From positions 4,873-18,053 of the forward strand of contig DKVF01000048.1 of assembly GCA_002491065.1 (NCBI GenBank): a stretch of 13,181 nucleotides of DNA. Reading direction: 5' to 3'. The notes beneath the pieces are model-generated. The model was given only the letters and a program-made list of their open reading frames with translations. It did not search any database and was not told the origin of the DNA. The stretch comes from Peptococcaceae bacterium UBA7185 (GTDB lineage Bacteria > Bacillota > Peptococcia > Peptococcales > Peptococcaceae). Positions within the stretch are counted from its first letter, which is position 1. The number at the start of each line of letters is the position of its first letter. The position numbers were made by a program, and so were the translations under genes. Positions 1-6,247 of the stretch are shown here, piece after piece.

Positions 1-2
1 TG

Positions 3-22
3 TCAAAAGGTACACCTTTTGA
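3..22. repeat. Perfect inverted repeat (9-bp arms)
   Basis: Arms TCAAAAGGT and ACCTTTTGA are separated by only AC. As RNA this would be an 8-bp stem with a TACA loop, but no T-run follows, so it is a poor intrinsic terminator. As DNA the near-palindrome could be an operator for the lipoprotein gene starting at 57. It lies 35 bases upstream of that start and at the window edge, so its relation to an upstream gene cannot be seen. Confidence 0.5.
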
Positions 23-56
23 TAATAATTTGCAATTGTAAAGGAGAGAATGAGAA

Positions 57-386
57 ATGAAAAAATTTTTGTCAGTGATTAGCATAATCCTGCTTGTCAT
101 CCTGATTATGACAGGATGTGGCAACGGAGGTTTAGAGAAAAAATTGGCAACTTCTTGGTACTTTGCTGACGATGACTCTCCAATTTTTTCGTTATATACC
201 GATGGTACATGTACAATCCCAGGTGAATATGGCACTGGAACGTGGGCGCTTGTAAATGACAACCAGCTAAAAGTGACGAGCTATTATGGAGAATCTCTGG
301 TGCTTACTATCGAGAGCATAAATAATGGGGTCATGACGGTTCAAGTCGATGGTGAGACTGGAAAACTCTACGATTCACCGCAATAA
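57..386 (+). CDS. Small lipoprotein with a beta-rich, lipocalin-like domain
   Basis: A 109-residue secreted lipoprotein, probably anchored to the outer face of the cytoplasmic membrane. Residues 1-20 form a signal peptide (MKK, then a long hydrophobic stretch) ending in the lipobox MTGC, with Cys21 the predicted lipidated residue. Residues about 30-105 alternate hydrophobic and polar residues with 'W.....F.LY.DGTC', 'GTGTW.LVND.QLKV' and 'G.....SP' patterns. These are typical of small barrel or lipocalin-like domains found in many uncharacterised clostridial lipoproteins. AAAGGAG at 41-47 is well placed for the ATG. No close gene follows it, so it may be monocistronic. I recognise the domain style but not a named family, and ligand and function are unknown. 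Confidence 0.85.
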   Translation: MKKFLSVISIILLVILIMTGCGNGGLEKKLATSWYFADDDSPIFSLYTDGTCTIPGEYGTGTWALVNDNQLKVTSYYGESLVLTIESINNGVMTVQVDGETGKLYDSPQ

Positions 387-701
387 GTATTGTTGTTTTT
401 TATCGACAATGTGTATTGATAAAGGGAAGCAATTCCAGAAAACAATCGCACAAGTAGATCCATGTTCCGGTTTACAAGAAATTGACACCAAATTAAGTCC
501 TGTACAATTGGACACACGAGCGGCGGCTTGGTATTTATAGCAAAAAGCAGAAGAACAGCATGCATTGGCCCGTTATGTTATGATGCGTGATTGGATCAGG
601 AAGGATATTTAAGGAAGACCCACGATACAATACGGTGCTTGGACGATTTTTTAATTAAAGTTTTGGGCAATAGTTTGAACAAAGTAGGGAGGAATCATCT
701 T
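387..701 (+). other. Gene-poor stretch with a possible decayed reading frame
   Basis: No intact gene is convincing in these 315 bases. One frame, about 479-609, reads through a single TAG (538-540). After the stop it continues with an Ala/Glu-rich segment containing 'QKAEEQHALARY' and 'RDWIRKDI' before TAA. The part around the stop (AAAWYL, stop, QKAEEQHALARY) loosely resembles a Sel1-type repeat (..WY.KAAEQG.A.AQY), so this could be the tail of a broken gene. The resemblance is short and may be chance. The last part (674-701) is the ribosome-binding leader of the RCC1-repeat gene. Confidence 0.25.
674..695 (+). promoter_or_regulatory. Ribosome binding leader, copy 1
   Basis: The 22-base leader TTTGAACAA-NN-TAGGGAGGAAT contains the AGGGAGGA Shine-Dalgarno core 8 bases before the ATG at 702. 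It matches 20 of 22 bases with the leader at 1819-1840. It decides the start of the RCC1-repeat lipoprotein: the upstream in-frame TTG at 591 has no such site. Confidence 0.6.
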
Positions 702-1727
702 ATGAACAAGAATCGAATTCTGGTAACACTTATGATATGTGCGCTGGCATTTACACTCTGTGCCTGCGTTGGAAAATCCAACGTGACTTCCATTGAAGCT
801 GCAAAATCGAAAAATGCCGCGAACCAAGAGAAAAGCACATTTGAAAGAACTTCACCAACTGAGGCAACAAAACCGGTACGCTCAATCCCAGAGCATGGCA
901 GTGCTACGCAGTGGAAAACCATCAGCGCAGGCAGTGAGCACACCATAGGCATAAAATGTGATGGCTCGGTAGCGGCTACGGGAGAGAATAGAAATGGTCA
1001 ATGCGAGGTCAGTGACTGGCATGATATCGTAGCCGTCAGTGCAGGATACCTCCATACCATAGGTCTAATGGCCGATGGCACTGTGGTATCCGAGGGAGGT
1101 AACTACAATGGCCAGTGTGATGTCAGAAATTGGCGAGACATTGTAGCTATCAGCGCAGGAAAATATCATACTGTGGGGCTAAAATCCGATGGGACTGTAG
1201 TAGCCGTGGGAGATAATTATTATGGTCAATGTAATGTCAGCGGCTGGGGGAATATCGCAACCGTCAGTGCTGGATTCGGTCACACTGTAGGCTTGAAAGC
1301 CGATGGTACCGTAGTAGCCGTGGGAAAAAGTGATGATGGTCAGTGCGATACCAGTAGCTGGCGTGATATTGTAGCCATCAGTGCGGGAGGATACCATACC
1401 GTAGGTCTGAAAGAAGACGGCACCGTGATGGCCGTGGGAAATAACGAGAATGGCCAGTGTGATATCAGCGGCTGGCAAGATATTGTGGCTGTCACAACAG
1501 GAAATAATTATACTGTTGGCCTAAAGGCGGATGGTACTGTGGTGGCTGTAGGAGGTAATTGGAGTGGTCAGTGTGATGTCAGTAGTTGGCGGAATATTGT
1601 GGCCATTACTGCGGGAGAAGGACATACCGTAGGTTTGAAAGCTGACGGTACCGTGGTTGCTGTTGGATATAATGACGGAGGGCAATGTGACGTCGGTGGC
1701 TGGCAGGATATCAAGCTGCCCAGCTAA
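702..1727 (+). CDS. RCC1-like seven-repeat lipoprotein
   Basis: A 341-residue lipoprotein. The start at 702 is chosen because a strong AGGGAGGA lies 8 bases upstream and a signal peptide follows at once. Residues 1-21 end in the lipobox LCAC, with Cys22 predicted to be lipidated. Residues 23-73 are a polar Lys/Thr/Ser/Pro-rich linker. Residues 74-339 are seven consecutive 38-residue repeats with the pattern [IV]SAG..HT[IV]GLK.DGTV followed by GQC(D/E)VS.W.DI. This is the signature of clostridial RCC1 (regulator of chromosome condensation 1) repeats. Seven repeats would suit a complete seven-bladed beta-propeller, although 38 residues is shorter than the roughly 50-residue blade of eukaryotic RCC1. 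Each repeat keeps one Cys in GQC. Bacterial RCC1-repeat proteins are usually surface or secreted binding scaffolds, and the ligand here is unknown. The protein may be displayed on the outer membrane leaflet and reach past the wall through the linker. Confidence 0.9.
   Translation: MNKNRILVTLMICALAFTLCACVGKSNVTSIEAAKSKNAANQEKSTFERTSPTEATKPVRSIPEHGSATQWKTISAGSEHTIGIKCDGSVAATGENRNGQCEVSDWHDIVAVSAGYLHTIGLMADGTVVSEGGNYNGQCDVRNWRDIVAISAGKYHTVGLKSDGTVVAVGDNYYGQCNVSGWGNIATVSAGFGHTVGLKADGTVVAVGKSDDGQCDTSSWRDIVAISAGGYHTVGLKEDGTVMAVGNNENGQCDISGWQDIVAVTTGNNYTVGLKADGTVVAVGGNWSGQCDVSSWRNIVAITAGEGHTVGLKADGTVVAVGYNDGGQCDVGGWQDIKLPS
921..1718 (+). repeat. Seven tandem 114-bp coding repeats
   Basis: Seven copies of a 114-base (38-codon) unit encode the RCC1-like propeller, without spacers. 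Units 1, 3, 5 and 7 begin with Ile and units 2, 4 and 6 with Val. Units 3 and 5 share 'YHT' and 'SGW', while 4 and 6 share 'KADGTVVAVG' and 'SSW'. The array therefore looks like duplication of a two-repeat (228-bp) block followed by divergence. The minus-strand open frame across this array is a shadow of the repeat. Confidence 0.9.
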
Positions 1728-1818
1728 AGGAAGGAGAACTGCAGTGTTTCTTCATAGCTTTCGGAAGTCGGAATCTGAAAATGCTGCAACCCAAAAAGGA
1801 AATCACTTTTTACAATAA

Positions 1819-1840
1819 TTTGAACAATATAGGGAGGAAT
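1819..1840 (+). promoter_or_regulatory. Ribosome binding leader, copy 2
   Basis: The sequence TTTGAACAA-NN-TAGGGAGGAAT is nearly identical (20 of 22) to the leader at 674-695 and ends 4 bases before the ATG at 1845. The 91 bases between the RCC1 stop and this site contain no recognised gene. A duplicated leader suggests that either gene was copied in together with its translation signal. Confidence 0.6.
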
Positions 1841-1844
1841 TCCA

Positions 1845-2441
1845 ATGACGTTTTGGAATAACTTTAGCCAAAAGGCCTCTGAAACTACCGCAAAAGCAGT
1901 ACAAAAGGCAAAAGAAATGTCAGATATTGCAAGGCTTAATTCGATGATTTCTGAGGAAGAGGCAAAAATTAACAACAACTATTATCAGCTCGGCAAGCGC
2001 TATGTGACCATGCATCCGAATGACCACGAAGAAGGATTTGCTGGGATGATTGATTCAATTGCGGAAGCAGAAGAGAAGATTAAAAACTATCGCCAGCAGA
2101 TTCAGGATATCAAAGGTGTTGTCCGCTGTTCGCAGTGCGGTGCAGAAGTCCAGTCGGGCGTTGCTTTTTGCAGTTCTTGTGGTGCGCCCATCCCCAAAAT
2201 TGAGACGCCCGTACCTGATGATTCCATCAGGTGTGAAAGCTGCGGTTCTATAGTCAAACGAGGAATGCGTTTCTGTACATCCTGCGGGAAGCCAATTTCC
2301 GAAGCTTATTCAATAAATGAAGCTGATTCTCCCGCCGAGATACATACTGAGGAGGACACCCAAAAGATATGCCCAGCCTGTGGCGCAAAGATGGAGCCGG
2401 ATCTCGCGTTTTGTACGGAATGCGGAACAAAATTGAATTAG
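1845..2441 (+). CDS. Coiled-coil protein with three zinc ribbons
   Basis: 198 residues with no signal peptide or membrane span, so probably cytoplasmic. Residues about 1-92 are polar and helical (Lys/Glu/Ala/Gln-rich, coiled-coil-like). Three short zinc ribbons follow, each CxxC-x10-CxxC: C95/C98/C109/C112, C130/C133/C144/C147 and C176/C179/C190/C193. All have the 'C..CG.........FC..CG' form of the bacterial zinc_ribbon_2/double zinc-ribbon family. Such domains usually bind zinc and serve protein contacts, and no enzyme motif is present. It starts a tight group with the CxxC lipoprotein (15 bases downstream) and a small membrane protein. The same ribbon type heads the proteins at 3237, 6248 and 10478, so it could be a soluble partner of these membrane proteins. 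That partnership is inference. Confidence 0.85.
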   Translation: MTFWNNFSQKASETTAKAVQKAKEMSDIARLNSMISEEEAKINNNYYQLGKRYVTMHPNDHEEGFAGMIDSIAEAEEKIKNYRQQIQDIKGVVRCSQCGAEVQSGVAFCSSCGAPIPKIETPVPDDSIRCESCGSIVKRGMRFCTSCGKPISEAYSINEADSPAEIHTEEDTQKICPACGAKMEPDLAFCTECGTKLN

Positions 2442-2456
2442 TTGGAGGAAAGACTT

Positions 2457-2723
2457 ATGTTGAAGAAAAACCTGGCACTTCTTATTGTTTTTCTGCTGGC
2501 AGTGTCGCTGCTTACAGCCTGCACCGTTGACGAACCGTGTATGTACTGCGATCAAAGCCCATCAAAGGAGTACAAGAAAAAGGACGGAAGCGCTGTATAT
2601 GTCTGCGAGGACTGTAGTAGCACATGTATGCTTTGCGGTAGGGAAAAAGCGACAAAGCATTATGAGAGCCTTCTTGGCATTGTATTTGTATGCGACGATT
2701 GTTACAAAATGGCAACCAGATAA
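2457..2723 (+). CDS. Tiny lipoprotein with two tandem CxxC-x18-CxxC motifs
   Basis: 88 residues. The ATG at 2457 is preferred over the in-frame TTG at 2442: GGAGG sits at 2444-2448, and the signal peptide starts directly at MLKKN. The signal peptide ends in the lipobox LTAC, with Cys22 lipidated. The mature part is almost entirely two zinc-finger-like units: C28/C31 with C50/C53, then C57/C60 with C79/C82, each CxxC-x18-CxxC and joined by three residues. The exact repeat of spacing argues for two tandem treble-clef or LIM-like zinc-binding folds rather than disulfides, but oxidised pairs outside the cell are possible. It lies 15 bases after the zinc-ribbon gene and 21 bases before a membrane protein gene, in one operon. 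I do not recognise a named family. Confidence 0.75.
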   Translation: MLKKNLALLIVFLLAVSLLTACTVDEPCMYCDQSPSKEYKKKDGSAVYVCEDCSSTCMLCGREKATKHYESLLGIVFVCDDCYKMATR

Positions 2724-2744
2724 AATTATTGGGAGGAAAACGAT

Positions 2745-3161
2745 ATGCAGAAAACAAAACTTGGTATTTCGGTTGGGTTGCTTGGAGCAGCAATTTACTT
2801 TATGGGGTTGTTCAGCGGCTATTTGGTAGTGTTTGTTCTTGCCGGATATGTTCTCCTGTGTGAAGAAAACAGCTGGCTGCGAAAATGTGCGGTAAAAGCA
2901 GTATTCGTGATGGCAGTTTTTTCATTGACGGTTGCTGTGCTGAACCTTGTCCCTGACATTTTCAGCTTTATAAATAACATCTTTTCTATGTTCGGTGGCA
3001 GCTTTTATGTGCCATTTATCTCTAACTTGATTAACGCTATTGTGGTAGCACTTAATTTTATTGAGAAGCTGCTTATGATTGGACTGGGAGTGAAAGCCCT
3101 AAATCAAGGAACGATTGCTGTTCCCGTCATTGATAAGCTGATCAGCAAATATATGGGCTAA
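2745..3161 (+). CDS. Small polytopic membrane protein, unknown function
   Basis: A 138-residue very hydrophobic protein. Likely membrane segments are near residues 6-24, 25-39, 50-69 and 92-115. A charged 'EENSWLRK' turn lies at 40-47 and a short amphipathic tail ends in 'DKLISKYMG'. GGGAGG at 2731-2736 fits the ATG. It is the last gene before the terminator at 3171-3211, in the operon with the triple zinc-ribbon protein and the CxxC lipoprotein. No catalytic motif is visible and I do not recognise the family. It could be a membrane partner for the two upstream zinc-finger proteins (inference from gene order only). Confidence 0.75.
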   Translation: MQKTKLGISVGLLGAAIYFMGLFSGYLVVFVLAGYVLLCEENSWLRKCAVKAVFVMAVFSLTVAVLNLVPDIFSFINNIFSMFGGSFYVPFISNLINAIVVALNFIEKLLMIGLGVKALNQGTIAVPVIDKLISKYMG

Positions 3162-3170
3162 AAAGGCCAA

Positions 3171-3211
3171 AAGGGCAGTGGATGATGGGGCTACTTATCC
3201 GCTGCCTTTTT
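3171..3211 (+). terminator. Intrinsic terminator after the zinc-ribbon/membrane operon
   Basis: GGCAGTGGAT (3174-3183) pairs with ATCCGCTGCC (3197-3206) over 10 bp with one G-T wobble, around a 13-base loop. TTTTT follows at 3207-3211 and an AA tract precedes it. It begins 12 bases after the stop at 3161, which marks the end of the 1845-3161 transcript. The gene at 3237 must then start from read-through or a promoter inside or next to this short gap. Confidence 0.85.
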
Positions 3212-3236
3212 CCTATATCGGAGGATAAGAAAATAT

Positions 3237-3917
3237 ATGGCTAAATTCTGTGGAAAATGCGGTGCCAAGTTGGATGAAGCAACCGGGCTGTGTCCGAATT
3301 GTGATGCCGAGAAAATAAAAGAAAGTACCGTTCAAGAGGAAAAGATTGAGGTTCAGAAACAGAAACGGGAGACAGTTCGAGCGTTTAATGAAAAGAATGC
3401 GAAGGAGAAAAGGAAGGCAGAGAAAAAGAAGAAATGGGCGAAATTGACCACTGGACAGAAGATTCGTAAATTTTTCCTGAAGCTTGCTTTATGGTTGATT
3501 CTGCTTTTTGTTATTGCCGGTGGTATTATCGGAGGGCTTTCATACATGGAGATGCTCGATATTCCTCTTTTATCTAATTTTAATAAAGACACAATTCTCG
3601 AAACATTAAACGAGAGAGCTGTTGTGGTTGAAAAAACAGACATCGTTATGGTAACGGGCAATGAAGGAACGGCAAAGATTGTTGTGCAATTACCTGATTA
3701 TGAGTTGCTGTTTAAGGGAGCCTATGCCTCCGATAATCCTGATCAATATTTAGTTGGATCATTAGCTTTGGGAAAATATGGAACCAAAGAATATGAAAGA
3801 GTTGCAACAGTTACCGTAGAAGGCGGGGAGACAACCATCCACTCGGATGAGGTTGTGCATCAACTTCTCGAAGAAGCTCTAATCAATGCAATCAATACTC
3901 TATCGGAGGTGGAATAA
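3237..3917 (+). CDS. Zinc-ribbon, single-span membrane protein with outward C-terminal domain
   Basis: 226 residues. Residues 3-24 are a zinc ribbon (C5/C8/C19/C22). Residues 25-78 are highly charged and Lys/Glu-rich, probably helical, ending in the basic 'LTTGQKIRKFF'. Residues about 79-102 are one membrane span. By the positive-inside rule the ribbon is in the cytoplasm and residues about 103-226 are outside. The outer part has alternating beta-like stretches (e.g. 'DIVMVTGNEGTAKIVV') and a C-terminal helix, and matches no family I can name. GGAGG at 3222-3226 serves the start. The stop overlaps the next start as TAATG, so translation with the 748-residue secreted protein is probably coupled. 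The N-terminal module is almost the same as that of the protein at 6248. Confidence 0.85.
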   Translation: MAKFCGKCGAKLDEATGLCPNCDAEKIKESTVQEEKIEVQKQKRETVRAFNEKNAKEKRKAEKKKKWAKLTTGQKIRKFFLKLALWLILLFVIAGGIIGGLSYMEMLDIPLLSNFNKDTILETLNERAVVVEKTDIVMVTGNEGTAKIVVQLPDYELLFKGAYASDNPDQYLVGSLALGKYGTKEYERVATVTVEGGETTIHSDEVVHQLLEEALINAINTLSEVE

Positions 3918-6163
3918 TGAAGAAGATATTCAGTGTATTGCTTGTTATCACATTATGCTTCTCTGTACTTCCGATTTCAGCGTTCGCTCAAAACGATGTT
4001 AATGATTATGTGGATGATGAAAAAGAATTTATCGTTTTGAAGTATGCAAATAACGAGCATATGTTAGATACACTATTCGGCAGCGACACAGCTATAGCAT
4101 ACTGGAGTATGGTCAATGATACTGAAGAAAATGGTTTCTTGAAATGGTCTATTGAAAAAGCATCTCAGATAATTGGTGAATATCCGGATAAACAGGATTA
4201 CGCCGAAATACTGGCAAATCTGATAATGATGCAAAGTGGCGACATTGCGGAGCAAGTACAAAGCCAAAGTCAATATGACGATCTCAAAGATGGTTTTGAT
4301 TATGCTATGGATATTGTAGACATTGCAGCAGATTTTGTAGGTGGTGCCAAGTTACTGGAGACTATATCTCCGATTATTGATGTTGCAACTGGTGGTGCAG
4401 AAGTCATCATAGATAATGTTGAACAAGCAAAATATTATGAAACAAGTATTAGAGATTATGCGCAGTCAAAGTTGTTTCTCGAAGCTGTTCACAATTATGC
4501 TGAAAACGAAGAACTCCGTAGTGCAGCTTCCTCATTGCTTGTGGCGAATGATAAATTGTTGGAAAGCAGACTTGAATATCTGAGTAGTTCAGCAGCTACT
4601 TTGGCTGATTATGAAGCAGAATTTTTCGTTGAAAACCTGTCATTTGCTTTGCTTAAAACGGCTGATATATACCAGTCAGACGAAACCGTAAAATGGTATG
4701 TTGATTGTGGTGAAAAACTGAGCGATTCAATAGGGGCTATACTCTCTGCTGGCACTTATGCATTTCATATGACTATGTTGGCAGGCAACATTGGCTTTGG
4801 GACATCCGATACATTCAACCGTTATCAGGAAATGAAAATCGTTTCCGATGTTGCTGGTGCAATCGTAAAAGCAAATAGCCAAATTGTAATTCCGAAAAAT
4901 GCAGGCGCAGATTCCGTGCTGACTGATATTCAGACAAAGTGTGACTATTATAAAATGTTGATAAGCACTCACGCCAGGGGAGAATATCTCATTTATCAAC
5001 TGCTTGTTAATGATGCAGGCCTCCTGTCTGATTTCAGAGTGCTGTTTGATTGTTTCAAAGAGCCGGAAGAAACTACAGATAGCTGGTATGCAAGGCAGAT
5101 AGGTTGCATGACTGATTATTATGATATTCTCGAAGGAATGTTTGAAGCCTCAGATGACGATGTACCGCATGGCGATGAAGCAGATGTCCCTGATACTTTG
5201 AACGGAAGGGAAGACTGGGATATTGACGCAGAACTTCCGGAGACATTTTTCAGTATTACGTCAAGTCTGCGTGTCGGCTGGGAGATTATGCTACAAAACG
5301 ATGGCTCCTTTGACAGTGTTTTAAAGAATCCAGATTGGGGTTCTCAAGGAGAAGCATACCCAAATGGAACCTGCTATATTGCAAAAAGGTCTGGAAAGTT
5401 TACAAGCTTGGAGAAGGTTAATGATACGACTTACAAAATAATCGTTGATGAAATCGGGTACACGGAACAGGAAGGGCAAACATATATCGAAGATGGTATC
5501 CGCTATATTGTCGAAAATGAATTGCCCATCGATTCCGGAGATGTGTTCTACCTTTACCTCCCCGGGACACTGCATTCAGACTTCCCCCAGGGGCTAGTGG
5601 ACTCTGTAAACAATAATGGACGCTATTCCATGGACGATATTACGCCGACCTCCTATGTCCTGTATCATCCGGATGCAGAATCCGCAGGGTACGAGCTGGT
5701 ATTTATAAGTGAACCAGATGATAATGCGATGGAAAAGAGCATAAGGGAAACAGCTAGAAATATTGACATGGCCTCAACATTGGGGTATTCCAAGGTGTGG
5801 GAAATTTATGACAATTCGGGGCCAAATCCCTGGGTGACCGCACTGGCGTTCCAAGAGAATGGCATTTTTTGCTGCGGAATAGGGCTGCCTATGTCGGAAT
5901 GGTCGCTTATGTTTCAGGGAAATTATGAAATAGAAGGTGACAAGATTATTTTTCATTATGCCATAAATGGAGAGAAAAAAGAGACAACATACCAGACTCT
6001 CTGGACGGACAAGGTTTTTAGACAAATATCCGAAGAAAATCTGGTCATTGATCATCCCACCGGCACAGAATACCATTTTGAAGAAAGTACTGATCTCACG
6101 GCAGCGGGACTATTCTATCAGTTGGAGCTATTTAAAAGTGGACCACTGGAGGGATGGGACTAG
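3917..6163 (+). CDS. Large secreted protein, helical N-half and beta-rich C-half
   Basis: 748 residues with a Sec signal peptide at 1-24 (predicted cleavage AFA|QN) and no lipobox, later membrane span or sortase motif, so it is secreted or loosely held. Residues about 30-410 are helix-rich, with no recognised domain. An acidic linker (409-426, DDDVPHGDEAD) leads to a beta-rich module at about 440-600 containing 'YPNGTCY', 'SGKFTSLEKV' and 'YLPG'. This pattern recurs in uncharacterised extracellular proteins of gut Clostridia. A final module at about 625-725 (W-rich, 'GNYEIEGDKIIFHY') looks like a small lipocalin-type barrel. It starts on the last base of the preceding stop (TAATG), so it is coupled to the zinc-ribbon membrane protein and may be its partner. 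No catalytic motif is seen. Confidence 0.85.
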   Translation: MKKIFSVLLVITLCFSVLPISAFAQNDVNDYVDDEKEFIVLKYANNEHMLDTLFGSDTAIAYWSMVNDTEENGFLKWSIEKASQIIGEYPDKQDYAEILANLIMMQSGDIAEQVQSQSQYDDLKDGFDYAMDIVDIAADFVGGAKLLETISPIIDVATGGAEVIIDNVEQAKYYETSIRDYAQSKLFLEAVHNYAENEELRSAASSLLVANDKLLESRLEYLSSSAATLADYEAEFFVENLSFALLKTADIYQSDETVKWYVDCGEKLSDSIGAILSAGTYAFHMTMLAGNIGFGTSDTFNRYQEMKIVSDVAGAIVKANSQIVIPKNAGADSVLTDIQTKCDYYKMLISTHARGEYLIYQLLVNDAGLLSDFRVLFDCFKEPEETTDSWYARQIGCMTDYYDILEGMFEASDDDVPHGDEADVPDTLNGREDWDIDAELPETFFSITSSLRVGWEIMLQNDGSFDSVLKNPDWGSQGEAYPNGTCYIAKRSGKFTSLEKVNDTTYKIIVDEIGYTEQEGQTYIEDGIRYIVENELPIDSGDVFYLYLPGTLHSDFPQGLVDSVNNNGRYSMDDITPTSYVLYHPDAESAGYELVFISEPDDNAMEKSIRETARNIDMASTLGYSKVWEIYDNSGPNPWVTALAFQENGIFCCGIGLPMSEWSLMFQGNYEIEGDKIIFHYAINGEKKETTYQTLWTDKVFRQISEENLVIDHPTGTEYHFEESTDLTAAGLFYQLELFKSGPLEGWD

Positions 6164-6247
6164 AGGTATATTCGGGTAGCAATTACCCAATGCTTCCTGC
6201 TTAACCAAATTAAGCTCTCAGATTTAACAATGTAAGGAGTATTCAAA
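6164..6247 (+). promoter_or_regulatory. Short intergenic gap with two small inverted repeats
   Basis: The gap holds GGGTA-GCAAT-TACCC (6174-6188) and GCTTAA-CCAAA-TTAAGC (6199-6215). Both are weak, and neither is followed by a T-run, so neither is a convincing terminator. TAAGGAG at 6233-6239 is the ribosome binding site for the ATG at 6248. The second repeat could be an operator or an RNA hairpin in the leader. Confidence 0.3.

Noticed and set aside
482..508. Possible promoter TTGACA-15-TACAAT
   Set aside because: The 15-base spacer is too short for a good sigma-70 type promoter and the site is about 200 bases from the next start; not enough to call.
349..540. 63-codon + strand frame overlapping the end of the first lipoprotein
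   Set aside because: No ribosome binding site, it overlaps a clear gene, and its composition is unlike a protein; only its last part may belong to the decayed frame noted above.
591..701. N-terminal extension of the RCC1-repeat gene from TTG at 591
   Set aside because: It would bury the signal peptide and lipobox 37 residues inside the protein, and a strong ribosome binding site sits right before ATG 702.
1179..1478. Minus-strand open frame across the RCC1 repeats
   Set aside because: It is periodic only because the coding repeat beneath it is; it has no ribosome binding site.
921..1718. Regular repeats that could suggest a CRISPR array
   Set aside because: The 114-base units are contiguous, keep the reading frame and encode a known repeat family; there are no spacers.
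2442..2456. TTG start at 2442 for the CxxC lipoprotein
   Set aside because: GGAGG lies inside this extension at 2444-2448 and serves ATG 2457, which opens a standard signal peptide.
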